A DNA stretch of 64,000 bases from the NCBI GenBank assembly GCA_028714095.1, contig JAQTMY010000001.1, positions 445,172 to 509,171 on the forward strand, written 5' to 3'. This document shows, piece after piece, positions 8,696 to 18,607 of this stretch. Position numbers and translations under genes: made by a program. Below the pieces are notes generated by a model that saw only the letters and a program-made list of their open reading frames with translations, did not search any database and was not told where the DNA came from. Numbering within the stretch: the first letter of the stretch is position 1; every line of letters begins with the position of its first letter. The DNA is from Candidatus Nanoarchaeia archaeon (GTDB lineage Archaea; Nanobdellota; Nanobdellia; SCGC-AAA011-G17; JACPNG01).

Positions 8696-10549
8696 ATGGT
8701 AACAACTAATGCCTTATTGAAATTTCCTGAGGAGAGGAAGAGTGGTATAGATGGTGCAGTAGAGGAAATTCTAAATGCAAATGGGTACACAGTCCTAGAA
8801 AAAAAAGAATCAGAGGGAGCTACGATGACCCTTTATGATGTTGAGTATCGTAAGGGATCAACCAAAAAAAGAAGAATAGCTAAGGTTCCTAAAACGTTTA
8901 AGAATGAAAACATAACAGCTAAAATCATTTTTTCCAAGGGTAATCTAGATAACAAAGGTGTTTTAATTCTAAATGAGGTTAAACATCCTAATATTGTTGA
9001 AATTTATGATTCCTTTAACCTAGGAGATAGGTCTCTTGTAATAGAAGAAGAGTATGATGCAATCTCCCTTGAAGATTTAGTTAAGACTGCAGGACCAATT
9101 ACAGATCCAATCAAGATTGGAAATATTTTTTCTCAATTGATGAGCGCAGTTCAATACCTACATGAAGAAGAAAGGATTTTACATAGAGATATCAAACCAT
9201 CAAACATCCTGATCGGAAAAGATAATTATAATACAGTTAAACTAACTGACTTCCAGACTGCTGTAAAAATAGAAGACTTAAATGAAAAAGCAATACCTAC
9301 AAGAGGGGGTACAGCATATACAGATCCTTACCTATTAAATTCATTGATGAGAGGATTTGACTCCTGCGGTTCAATGAGTACAGATATGTATTCTGTTGGA
9401 GCTACTTTGTATTTTGTTCTTACAGGAGAAAAACCATTTGATTATTCATTTGATACATCTCCAACTGGAAAACCAATCAAGACAAAATTCGGGAAATTAA
9501 AAATCATATTAAGAGATGGTGAAGACCAGATTGATGAGATTGATATAGATGAACATAACAAACTTCTAAATGAAAAATTAAAAAATGTCCCAAAGAGATA
9601 TAGAGGTCTTGTAAGAGATCTTATGGAGGTTGGAAAAGATCCATATAATTTTGATAACGCTTATATGGCTCATTCAGATTTTATAAGGGATCTGGGATCC
9701 GCAACAAAGAAAATTCCAATAAGATGGGAAAAAGTTCTTGATAATATTAAAATATGGTCTGCATGTGCAGGAATAATGGCCGGATTAGTAGTAGGAGCAC
9801 AATATATCAGGATTTCTGATAAGAATTTAAGGGAAAGAGAACCAACAGTTTTTGATACATTAACAAGCACAAGATTTGTGGATGGAAGTTTAGAATATAT
9901 TACTCAGGATAAAAATAAATTGGCTTTGGAAGCTCTAACCCCTTATTTTAAAGAAATAAAGCAAGATATTAAAAAATTTGATAAAAAAAATGAAGAAGAA
10001 ATGTTTTCAGTTGAATTTACTGATAGTCGTGTAACCCGCCTGGGTAGTAGAATTTCATATTCTTTGATGAGAAGTATATTAATGGAGCCAGATCAGAATA
10101 AGAAGAGGGAGTATGGAATGCTTAGACTTGAAACTTCTTTAGCTCCAGTACCTTTTGTGGCAAGGTTCACAGGAGGAAATCCTATTTACTTCTCGTCTAT
10201 AGACAATAATCAACAGATAGGTTTAGGATTACAATACCTAAGAGGATGTATGGGAGTTAATACTGAACTGGAAGATATCCTAGTTACATATTTCTGCGAC
10301 TCAACTGATGAGGTATTTGAAGCAAGAAAAAAAGCAGATAGTCCTTATTACTTTGATAGGGAAATGAAAATAGAAGGTTCAGATAATTCCATGGTTGTAA
10401 AAGGATACAGAGAATATCTAAGTCCTGTAAAAAGACATATGATTGACAGAGCAATGGCTTTATTCTACATTACAGACAATGAAGGAAAGGTTCACACAGA
10501 ACTCTTAGATTCTAATAATAGGCCAGTCAAGGAACTTGATGCCAAATAA
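8696..10549 (+). CDS. Membrane-anchored Hanks-type Ser/Thr protein kinase-like protein with degenerate DFG (DFQ)
   Basis: RIAKVPK, EVKHPNIVEIYD, ILHRDIKPSNILIG, KLTDFQTAV, STDMYSVGATLYFVLTGEKPF; TM segment IWSACAGIMAGLVVGAQYI followed by ~250 aa. Confidence 0.8.
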   Translation: MVTTNALLKFPEERKSGIDGAVEEILNANGYTVLEKKESEGATMTLYDVEYRKGSTKKRRIAKVPKTFKNENITAKIIFSKGNLDNKGVLILNEVKHPNIVEIYDSFNLGDRSLVIEEEYDAISLEDLVKTAGPITDPIKIGNIFSQLMSAVQYLHEEERILHRDIKPSNILIGKDNYNTVKLTDFQTAVKIEDLNEKAIPTRGGTAYTDPYLLNSLMRGFDSCGSMSTDMYSVGATLYFVLTGEKPFDYSFDTSPTGKPIKTKFGKLKIILRDGEDQIDEIDIDEHNKLLNEKLKNVPKRYRGLVRDLMEVGKDPYNFDNAYMAHSDFIRDLGSATKKIPIRWEKVLDNIKIWSACAGIMAGLVVGAQYIRISDKNLREREPTVFDTLTSTRFVDGSLEYITQDKNKLALEALTPYFKEIKQDIKKFDKKNEEEMFSVEFTDSRVTRLGSRISYSLMRSILMEPDQNKKREYGMLRLETSLAPVPFVARFTGGNPIYFSSIDNNQQIGLGLQYLRGCMGVNTELEDILVTYFCDSTDEVFEARKKADSPYYFDREMKIEGSDNSMVVKGYREYLSPVKRHMIDRAMALFYITDNEGKVHTELLDSNNRPVKELDAK

Positions 10550-11406
10550 AAATTTCTTATAGAACTTCCTAAATGATAAAGAATAATATTTTCTTTGCTT
10601 CCTTTCTGAATTGAATCATATAAATCGTGATAAATTGCATTATTCCCTATTCTATGAACCTCTTCAATCTTTGAAATATCTTTTTTCTGATATGCTTCAT
10701 GCAATAAGCTAAATAATTTTTTTAGTTTTGTTATGATTTCAAAATTATTGAATTTTACATTGTTTTTATCTAAAAACCTATTAAGATGATATAATTCTCT
10801 CTGACCATGAGTCATCAAGTGAGCAAAACTCCAGAATAAATTGCAAGAACTGCCAAACAAGTTTCTTTTAACCATAACTCTTCTGCAGAAATTTTCATAT
10901 TTATATATCCTATAGCTTATTTCCTCATAGCTTTCTAAGCTAGGCTCTCCTTTTAATCTCTTCTCTGTATAATCGATAAGATTTGAGATATTATAGAAGA
11001 CCTTTTGGAACAAATTTTCAAACTGATCAGCAGATGGCTCAGTTATATTCTCAATAACAACTTTATTCTTTTCCTTTTTTGTTATGTCAAAACCTAAAAC
11101 ATAGTCCTGGATTGTCTGGTTTATTGCTTTGTAAGCCTTTTCATCATCAAATTCAATTTCTACTAGGTCATAACCTGCCCTATAAGCATTAATCACAGCA
11201 GCTCTTATTATTGAATCTGAAGAGTCTTTTAGTTTTATTTTGGTTGATTTTTTTGATGAACTAGTCTCTTTGGAGATAATTATTTTGTCTTCATCTTCTT
11301 CAACCTCAACATCATCCCCTTTTTTAAGATTGAATTTCTTAGTCCATTTGCTTGGCAGAGATATCATTAAGGTAGATTCTCCCTGCTTTACGACCTTTCT
11401 TCTCAT
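10492..11406 (-). CDS. AbrB/SpoVT N-terminal domain plus PhoU-like protein
   Basis: RRKVVKQGESTLMISLPSKWTKKFNLKKGDDVEVEEDEDKIII swapped-hairpin motif, helical PhoU-like C-terminus. Confidence 0.7.
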   Translation of the reverse strand: MRRKVVKQGESTLMISLPSKWTKKFNLKKGDDVEVEEDEDKIIISKETSSSKKSTKIKLKDSSDSIIRAAVINAYRAGYDLVEIEFDDEKAYKAINQTIQDYVLGFDITKKEKNKVVIENITEPSADQFENLFQKVFYNISNLIDYTEKRLKGEPSLESYEEISYRIYKYENFCRRVMVKRNLFGSSCNLFWSFAHLMTHGQRELYHLNRFLDKNNVKFNNFEIITKLKKLFSLLHEAYQKKDISKIEEVHRIGNNAIYHDLYDSIQKGSKENIILYHLGSSIRNFYLASSSLTGLLLESKSSV

Positions 11407-11637
11407 AATACCTTAATCCTTTTGTACTATTTAAATCTTTCCAAATTGTATAAACATTTATACTAATATATATAGTATAATCAAAAAGTTTAAATTATAT
11501 TTATTGATGTTGTATCTCACAAGAAGTAACAAAACCTAACCCAGGTTTATCCAGAAAGTATTTTTCAACTACAAGTAATAATCTCCGTCGATTTTAAATG
11601 AATGGAAAACCTGAAAAAACCAAAACAAGGAGACCAT

Positions 11638-12639
11638 ATGTTTAAAAAAATGCTTCTTATCTTGCTTTTAGTCTTCACAGTAAATGCTATGGCCGATTGG
11701 ACATTCAAGATTGAAGACAAGGCCGAAGACGGGAACCGTCTCAGGACTACGTTCTCAAACGCAGACTGGCTGGTCAGATTTGACCTGAACTCTCCCAGCC
11801 ACGAAACTCAAAGTGAGTGGATGATTAATCGAAACTTCAATTTCGATGAAAATTCGACTTTGACGATCTCACTTCAAGGAGATGTTCGGGATTCGAAAGG
11901 AAAAACCGGATTTGCGATTGGCGAGATTTTTGTTTACAAATTCAACAAAGATACTTATTTTAAGCTATTTCAGCTTAACGCATTCAAAGATGGAAATCTC
12001 CCTTTCTACAAACTCGGCACCGCCCTATTTTCAAAAACCCTTGACTTCGAATGGTTAATCATTAAACAGTCCGATGATCGTATCGAACACAGAAATTACA
12101 TTACCTATCATGATAACCTTATCCATTTCTCCGTTGGCAAGGCCAAAAAGGATTCAATGGAGATGGTATTCGTGACAAAGGAAACCCTCGGATTATTTGC
12201 CTATAGCAATTATGATTGGCAAAAAAAAGAGTTTGTTCTGAACATGACAAATTCTTTCACAAATCCGGACTTCGATAACATTTACTGTATGTCTATCGGC
12301 AGACTTGCCACAACCTTGTTGACGCTTGATACCGTTCCAGTTAACTTCCCGATATTCACGAGTTATCTGAATTTTGGAGAATTAACACATAACTTCAACA
12401 TGAAGATAAATGAAGAAACCTTCGAACTCTTGAATGAGTTTGGGTTTGCATTTACTAAAAACTTTATGCTTGGAGCTGGTGTTTTCTTCGAGAAAAAGAT
12501 AGATGAAGATCTGAAAGTAACTCCGGTTATTTCGTTTGCGTTTAACATACCGCTTACAGACGCTGAAATGATACATTTAGAGGGAACGTGGAAAGACGGG
12601 AACTCAAAAGTTTATGCTTACTTCATGATGAGTCTGTAG
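11638..12639 (+). CDS. Secreted, beta-strand-rich orphan protein with bacterial-style signal peptide
   Basis: AAGGAG upstream of ATG 11638; MFKKMLLILLLVFTVNAMA/DW signal peptide; alternating polar/hydrophobic strands; downstream hairpin-T terminator. Confidence 0.65.
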   Translation: MFKKMLLILLLVFTVNAMADWTFKIEDKAEDGNRLRTTFSNADWLVRFDLNSPSHETQSEWMINRNFNFDENSTLTISLQGDVRDSKGKTGFAIGEIFVYKFNKDTYFKLFQLNAFKDGNLPFYKLGTALFSKTLDFEWLIIKQSDDRIEHRNYITYHDNLIHFSVGKAKKDSMEMVFVTKETLGLFAYSNYDWQKKEFVLNMTNSFTNPDFDNIYCMSIGRLATTLLTLDTVPVNFPIFTSYLNFGELTHNFNMKINEETFELLNEFGFAFTKNFMLGAGVFFEKKIDEDLKVTPVISFAFNIPLTDAEMIHLEGTWKDGNSKVYAYFMMSL

Positions 12640-12646
12640 TCGTTGT

Positions 12647-12690
12647 GGGCCCACCTCTGTTTTTACAAGTGGGCCCTCCCTTCTTTTCTG
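12647..12690 (+). terminator. Intrinsic-type terminator GGGCCCAC...GTGGGCCC followed by pyrimidine/T-rich tract
   Basis: 8-bp perfect inverted repeat 12647-12654/12669-12676 then TCCCTTCTTTT. Confidence 0.75.
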
Positions 12691-12757
12691 ATTTTCTTTG
12701 AACATCTTTTCATAATGTGTTGAAAGAAACTCAGTTTACCTTAAGGAGGAGGTATGT

Positions 12758-13210
12758 ATGAAAAACCAAAGGAGTCTTAATGCTTTTCCTGCAGAGTATT
12801 GGGACTATATGAGAAGGGTAGTGATTTACATTAAAGAGGATAAGTTATTGGACCTCGACTGTGCAATAGCAAAGGCAGAAGATATATTCAAAGCAACCAA
12901 TCCTTTGCAAAATATACTGAGAGTTTCAGACATGGTTAAAATAAGAGAAATCTTACAACAAATTGTAAAGCATTCCCATTTGATTTTTCTTATAACTATG
13001 TATCTTCTTGCAGATGATTACCAAAAAGGGATTCTCGCTAAAAATGTAAAACTAAGCCCTAAATGCGACTGGGAGTTCGAAATTGAACTTATAATAGAAA
13101 ATCTGAATAAGTGTATCACCGAATCCAAAATGGATGATACCCTCATTCTACCTTCTAAACTCAAACTCAGAAAAAACCCATTCAAGAAATGGTGGCAGCT
13201 CTGGAAATAA
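12758..13210 (+). CDS. Hypothetical protein
   Basis: Strong Shine-Dalgarno (TTAAGGAGGAGG) before ATG; no family recognised. Confidence 0.65.
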   Translation: MKNQRSLNAFPAEYWDYMRRVVIYIKEDKLLDLDCAIAKAEDIFKATNPLQNILRVSDMVKIREILQQIVKHSHLIFLITMYLLADDYQKGILAKNVKLSPKCDWEFEIELIIENLNKCITESKMDDTLILPSKLKLRKNPFKKWWQLWK

Positions 13211-13226
13211 CTGCTTACCTCCTGTA

Positions 13227-13258
13227 CGAACCCTGATATTTATCGGGGTTCGTTTTTT
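13227..13258 (+). terminator. Intrinsic terminator
   Basis: CGAACCC...GGGTTCG stem followed by TTTTTT. Confidence 0.85.
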
Positions 13259-13319
13259 ATTAAAGATTAAATGGTCTTATTTTTGATTCTAATTTAACTA
13301 TAAAAACAAAAGGAGCACT

Positions 13320-13637
13320 ATGGATAAAGGAAGTTTGATCCTTCTGATAGGAATGATCCTACTCTTCTGTTCTCTTGCCCCTCAGATATACAGGATATTC
13401 AAGAGAAAGAGTGCACATGACATCTCAGTTATAAGAACATTCATGTCCTTTATTTCTTGTGTTCTTATGGTCTGGGGTAGTATAGAAACAAAGTCCAATT
13501 TAATTTATGTTATCCTTAATTCTGGGATGGGGGTAGGATGGATCCTGATGATTGTTGGAAAACTATTGTATGGTTTTCCAGGTAAAACTAAAAATAAAAG
13601 AAAAGGGGATATGTTATGGAAGAGAAAACCGAAGTAA
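13320..13637 (+). CDS. PQ-loop / SemiSWEET-like small membrane protein
   Basis: LAPQIYRIFKRKSAHDIS PQ motif, three TM segments, AAGGAGC SD. Confidence 0.7.
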   Translation: MDKGSLILLIGMILLFCSLAPQIYRIFKRKSAHDISVIRTFMSFISCVLMVWGSIETKSNLIYVILNSGMGVGWILMIVGKLLYGFPGKTKNKRKGDMLWKRKPK

Positions 13638-14113
13638 AAGAACAGGAAAGAGTTGAACTTATCCTTGATTTGGAGAGCACGGGTAGCCCCCACTCTGATG
13701 AGGTCATAAAGCTAGGGACTCATGGAATAAGAAAAAGCTATTGGTTCTTGGCAGATATTATTTATACCTCCTTCATTGGTCCTCGGCTAAGGTTAGAGCG
13801 TATGGATGATAAAAAATTTACCAAATACGCAGAAACCACCATTCGAAAAATCAAATCCAGCTTCTCTTTTATGATTATTACTACACAAAAAACTCCAGAT
13901 AGTTACCTAGAAATCCTTATGTTATTATTTGGAGAACATAAAGAATGCGGTTCCATCGAAGATCGACCAATCAAAGGGATAATTCACCTCGGACTACGTA
14001 ACGGTTTAAAATCTTTCTACTGTGAAGGTGATTCCTCAAAACTCAGCAAAGCGCTTGAAGCAATATATTATCATAAAGAAGAACCTGAGGAACCCGAAGA
14101 GCAAAAAGGTTAA
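13616..14113 (+). CDS. Hypothetical protein
   Basis: Overlaps the PQ-loop ORF; followed by terminator; no family recognised. Confidence 0.6.
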   Translation: MEEKTEVKEQERVELILDLESTGSPHSDEVIKLGTHGIRKSYWFLADIIYTSFIGPRLRLERMDDKKFTKYAETTIRKIKSSFSFMIITTQKTPDSYLEILMLLFGEHKECGSIEDRPIKGIIHLGLRNGLKSFYCEGDSSKLSKALEAIYYHKEEPEEPEEQKG

Positions 14114-14146
14114 ATAATCTCTAAAAAAATTCTCTCCAAAAAATTC

Positions 14147-14172
14147 GCAAGTCTTTATGACTTGCATTTTTT
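14147..14172 (+). terminator. Intrinsic terminator GCAAGTC-TTTAT-GACTTGC-ATTTTTT
   Basis: 7-bp perfect stem plus T tract. Confidence 0.85.
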
Positions 14173-14256
14173 ATTAATAATGTATATATAAGTATTATAA
14201 ACTAAATCTAAAATAAAAACAAACCTAAAAAATTAAAATAAAAAGAAGAAGTAAAT

Positions 14257-15558
14257 TTACTTCTTTGTTGCGTCTAAAGACTTCTTAACTAAATCCAAAC
14301 AGATTCCAGCAGCAACTGTCTGTCCAGCATCTCTTATAGCAAATCTTGCCATGTGTGGAATATCTTTCTGTCTTTCAATAACCAAAGGTTTATTTGGTCT
14401 TAATTTAACAACAGCTGCGTCTCCAGTCTTGATAAAGTCTGGATTTTCCTGTAATACTTCACCTGTTGCTGGGTTTAGTTTCTTCTGTATTTCAATAAAC
14501 TGACAAGCTACTTGTGCTGTATGTATGTGGAATACAGGGGTATATCCCTTTGTCAAAACAGTTGGGTGGTTTAATACTACAATCTGTGCAGTAAATTCAC
14601 TTACAACCGTTGGTGGATTAGTTACATGTCCAAGAACATCTCCTCTTGCAATATCCTTTTTACCAATACCTCTAACGCTAAATCCTACATTGTCACCAGG
14701 TATTGCTTCTTGGATTTGTTCATGGTGCATTTCTATGCTTTTAACTTCTCCCTGAACTCCGTTCCCTTCCCTAGCAGGTACAAATATAACCTTGTCACCA
14801 ACTTTCATAATTCCTGTTTCAACTTTACCAACCGGAACTACTCCAATTCCTGTTATGTTAAATACATCCTGGATTGGAAGTCTCAATGGTAAGTTTGTTG
14901 GTTTTTCAGGTTCTTTGAATAGATCTAACTGCTCCAATAAGGTTGGTCCTTTATACCAAGACATATGCTCTGATTTCTTAACTACATTGTCTCCCTTTAA
15001 TGAACTAACCGGTATAACTGGTACTTGATCTGGCTTGAAACCAGCGGTCTTTAACAAATTTAATACCTCAGTTTTAACCTTATTGAAACTATCTTCTTTG
15101 TAGTCAATGGTATCCATCTTGTTTATTACAACACCCATTTGTCCTACACCTAAGGTCTTACATAGCCATGCATGCTCTTTAGTCTGTGCCATAATTCCTT
15201 CTTTGGCAGCTACAACTAAGAAAGCTACATCAGCTTGTGAAGCTCCAGTAATCATATTTTTAATAAAATCTTTGTGTCCAGGAGCATCAATTATTGTGTA
15301 TTCAAACTTGTTTGTCATGAACTTTTTATGGGATAAATCAATTGTAACTCCTCTTTCTCTTTCTTCTTTTAGATTATCCATAACGAATGCAAATTCAAAT
15401 CCTGATTTGCCTAATTCTGCAGCTTTTTCCTTTAATTTTCTCATTTCCTGTTCGTCAATGATTCCTGCATCAAAAAGTAATCTACCTACTGTGGTGGATT
15501 TACCATGGTCAACATGACCTACAAATACGATATTTACGTGTGGTTTTTGTTTTGCCAT
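14257..15558 (-). CDS. tuf: Translation elongation factor EF-1alpha
   Basis: [35 protein letters not shown]. Confidence 0.97.
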   Translation of the reverse strand: MAKQKPHVNIVFVGHVDHGKSTTVGRLLFDAGIIDEQEMRKLKEKAAELGKSGFEFAFVMDNLKEERERGVTIDLSHKKFMTNKFEYTIIDAPGHKDFIKNMITGASQADVAFLVVAAKEGIMAQTKEHAWLCKTLGVGQMGVVINKMDTIDYKEDSFNKVKTEVLNLLKTAGFKPDQVPVIPVSSLKGDNVVKKSEHMSWYKGPTLLEQLDLFKEPEKPTNLPLRLPIQDVFNITGIGVVPVGKVETGIMKVGDKVIFVPAREGNGVQGEVKSIEMHHEQIQEAIPGDNVGFSVRGIGKKDIARGDVLGHVTNPPTVVSEFTAQIVVLNHPTVLTKGYTPVFHIHTAQVACQFIEIQKKLNPATGEVLQENPDFIKTGDAAVVKLRPNKPLVIERQKDIPHMARFAIRDAGQTVAAGICLDLVKKSLDATKK

Positions 15559-15657
15559 ATTCTAAAGTCCTCCTTGGATCTTAATGAATGTTATCGGCTT
15601 GAATGAAAAGTCTCTCATATATAAAGGTTTCTTTTTAAAATGCAAATACTAAAATGG

Positions 15658-17835
15658 TTACTGAGCCTCTGTAAGGCCCTTTCTTGTCCTAATCTGCCTG
15701 ATTACTTTATCTTGTAAAACTTCTGGTAATTTTTCAAAGACTTGGTCAACTACAAAATAGACTCCTCTTCCACCGGTTGCAGATCTTAAATCTGAACTTA
15801 GTCCAAACATTTCAGCTACAGGCAGTTTACACTTAGCAGTCATTGTGACTCCTTCCTGTTTCATGTCTATTAACTGTCCTCTCTTGTTTTGTATTAATTT
15901 GGAAATTTCTCCCATATAATCTGATGGTGCATCAATTTGTAATACCTGTAATGGTTCAAATATGGCTGGTTTTGCTGTTTGGATTGCCTCTCTTATACCA
16001 TCTCTTACAGCAGGCAACATCTGGGCTGGACCTCTATGAATTGCATCTTCGTGTAATTTTAGGTCCATTATTCTTATCATCATCTTCATTCCAGGTTCTC
16101 TTGCTAATACACACATATCCATTACCTGTTCAAATCCATCAATTAATAATTCTATTACTTCATTAATATGAACTATTCCTCTTGTATTATCAACTAACAT
16201 ATTTCCGTGGTAAATATCTCTTATTGCTTTAGCTTCCTTCATAGGAATTCCTAATTCCTCTAATTTCTTGAAAGTTTCCATATCACTTTTTTTAATTCTT
16301 CCTTCAGAAATTTCTCCTGCCTTTATTGCCTGATATAAATTATCTGCTAAAGGTTCAACAATAAAATAAAGTTTGTTGTGTTTATTTGGGGATTTACCCT
16401 CTGCTTCCTGTGATTTAATCTGTACTGTTTCTCTGTAAACAACAATAGGCGGGGAAGTCTTAACTTGTAACCCTTTTTCGGTTTTAATTCTGTTTTCTAT
16501 AACTTCTAAATGCAATTCTCCCATTCCTGAGATTAAATTTTCTCCAGTCTCTTCATTGATTTCAATTTTAACAGTTGGATCTTCTTTATTAACTTGTTTT
16601 AAAACATCTACAAGTTTTGCTAAATCTCCTGAACTTACAGGTTCGATTGATTTCGTAATTACAGGGTCGAAAATATGTTTGATTGCTTCAAATGGTTCCA
16701 TTGGTTTGCTGGAGATTGTTTCTCCTGAGAATGTATTTTTTAGTCCAACCAATCCAATAATATTTCCAGCAGGACTATCCTCAACTTGAATTCTTTGAGC
16801 TCCTTTGTATACATTAACTTGCTGTACTCTTATTTCTCTTTTAGCACCATTCATATATAATATATCTCCCTGTTTTACAGTTCCAGAAAATAATCTTCCA
16901 CAAGCAACCTCTCCTGCATGCTTATCGATTACAATTTTAGTTACAACAAAAGCAATGATCCCATTAGGATCACAAGTGATTAAGGACTTTCCTTCTTCGC
17001 TTTCTGGATCTCCATGCCAGATTTTTGGGATTCTGTATTTTTGAGCTTCAACAGGGTTAGGATGATGTACTACTACCATCCCTAAAACAATTTCATGCAG
17101 TGGAGCCTTCTTTGATAATTCCTTGTATTTTTCCTCTCCAGCCTCGTAAGCAGAAATAATATCTTTGAAACTTATATTTTTTTCTTTCATGTATGGGAAA
17201 CTTAAAGCCCATTTGTGGAAAGCAGAGCCAAAAGATACAGCTCCTGCCTGAACATTAACCATCCATTTTTCCTTGAATTCTTCAGGAGCAATGCTGTGGA
17301 TAAATTTGTTAACATCAGTTATTATCTTGATAAACCTCTCAGACATCTGTTCTGGAGTTAACTTAACTTCTTTGATTAATCTGTCAACTTTATTTATAAA
17401 TAAAACAGGTTTGACTCTTTCTCTTAACGCCTGTTTTAATACAGTTTCTGTCTGGGGCATCATACCTTCAACAGCATCAACCAAAACAATAGCACCGTCA
17501 ACCGCTCTCATAGCTCTTGTAACATCCCCTCCAAAGTCGACGTGTCCAGGAGTATCAATCAAGTTGATTAGGAATTCTTCATTCTTGTTAGTATGAACCA
17601 TTGAAACTGAAGCAGCGTCGATTGTAATTCCTCTTTCCTGTTCATCAGCATGGAAATCCAAAGCCAGCTGTCTTCCTGCTAATTCTTCAGACATCATTCC
17701 GGCTCCAGCCAATAAATTATCTGAGAAAGTTGTCTTTCCATGATCTATGTGAGCACAAATAGCAATATTTCTGATATGTTTAGGATCTCTAGATAACCTT
17801 CTTACCTTTTCAATCATTGGTTCTGTAACAGCCAT
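15658..17835 (-). CDS. fusA: Translation elongation factor EF-2
   Basis: AHIDHGKTTFSDNLL, DTPGHVDFGGDVTRAMR, full length. Confidence 0.97.
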   Translation of the reverse strand: MAVTEPMIEKVRRLSRDPKHIRNIAICAHIDHGKTTFSDNLLAGAGMMSEELAGRQLALDFHADEQERGITIDAASVSMVHTNKNEEFLINLIDTPGHVDFGGDVTRAMRAVDGAIVLVDAVEGMMPQTETVLKQALRERVKPVLFINKVDRLIKEVKLTPEQMSERFIKIITDVNKFIHSIAPEEFKEKWMVNVQAGAVSFGSAFHKWALSFPYMKEKNISFKDIISAYEAGEEKYKELSKKAPLHEIVLGMVVVHHPNPVEAQKYRIPKIWHGDPESEEGKSLITCDPNGIIAFVVTKIVIDKHAGEVACGRLFSGTVKQGDILYMNGAKREIRVQQVNVYKGAQRIQVEDSPAGNIIGLVGLKNTFSGETISSKPMEPFEAIKHIFDPVITKSIEPVSSGDLAKLVDVLKQVNKEDPTVKIEINEETGENLISGMGELHLEVIENRIKTEKGLQVKTSPPIVVYRETVQIKSQEAEGKSPNKHNKLYFIVEPLADNLYQAIKAGEISEGRIKKSDMETFKKLEELGIPMKEAKAIRDIYHGNMLVDNTRGIVHINEVIELLIDGFEQVMDMCVLAREPGMKMMIRIMDLKLHEDAIHRGPAQMLPAVRDGIREAIQTAKPAIFEPLQVLQIDAPSDYMGEISKLIQNKRGQLIDMKQEGVTMTAKCKLPVAEMFGLSSDLRSATGGRGVYFVVDQVFEKLPEVLQDKVIRQIRTRKGLTEAQ

Positions 17836-17994
17836 AATATATCTACCTCATATGTATAATATCTGGTTTGACTTTTAATGGTTTTATAAATGTTTTGGTT
17901 TTAAATATACAGTTCATAAAGTATTTTTATGTCAGAAAAAAGTCATAAACTATCCACGAAGATTTTATTCATTCAAATCTTTTTTTGGGCAACA

Positions 17995-18573
17995 TTATTT
18001 TTTGTATGCTCCCTCTGCTGCTGATTTGACTCCAAAAAGTTTTCTACAACCGTCCATATACCAGCCCAATGTTGGACCAATAAATGGAGAAATTGTTGCC
18101 AAATATGTTGCTCCATTCTGGACTTTTTCCATATCCACCTTTCCTTCAGAAAATAAACTTCCGATAGTAATTGCTGCAGCATAAATAGGAACTTGAAAAG
18201 TATTAAATGCAAGTAAATCAACCAAGGTTTTTCTTAATCTTCCGCTTTCTTCACTAGTCTTTGCAATTTTGAAAGCTTTTTCTCTCCACCAACCATATGG
18301 CCCCCCAGTAACAGAGTTCATTGCAGTTGCTGATGCTCTTGAAGCAATAATTCCTGCCAAATTTAATCCTGTCCAATAATCTAGTACGCTCCCAACAACT
18401 AATGAATAAGTTATATTTCCAGCAGTATCCACTGCTGCAATTTTACGAGTAGAGGTTGCTGAACTATTCTTTAATTTTAATTCAAGATCCTCTTTTTGTG
18501 TTAATTTATTCTTAATTTCCATCCCCAGAGAATATAATTCTATTTTATAAACCTTACTATAGAGTGATAACAA
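17995..18573 (-). CDS. AlaE-like (L-alanine exporter family) membrane protein
   Basis: DTAGNITYSLVVGSVLDYWTGL..GGPYGWWREKAFK..LAFNTFQVPIYAAAITIG. Confidence 0.6.
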   Translation of the reverse strand: MLSLYSKVYKIELYSLGMEIKNKLTQKEDLELKLKNSSATSTRKIAAVDTAGNITYSLVVGSVLDYWTGLNLAGIIASRASATAMNSVTGGPYGWWREKAFKIAKTSEESGRLRKTLVDLLAFNTFQVPIYAAAITIGSLFSEGKVDMEKVQNGATYLATISPFIGPTLGWYMDGCRKLFGVKSAAEGAYKK

Positions 18574-18607
18574 AACAGAAAGATTTATAAATAATTGACA
18601 CTATTCC

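Noticed and set aside
12363-12576. Two minus-strand ORFs inside the 11638-12639 gene
   Set aside because: Antisense, no start signal, overlapping a well-formed ORF with SD and terminator.
15924-17596. Several 77-107 aa ORFs on the + strand opposite EF-2
   Set aside because: Fully antisense to an intact conserved gene; products are low-complexity and look like complement of coding sequence.
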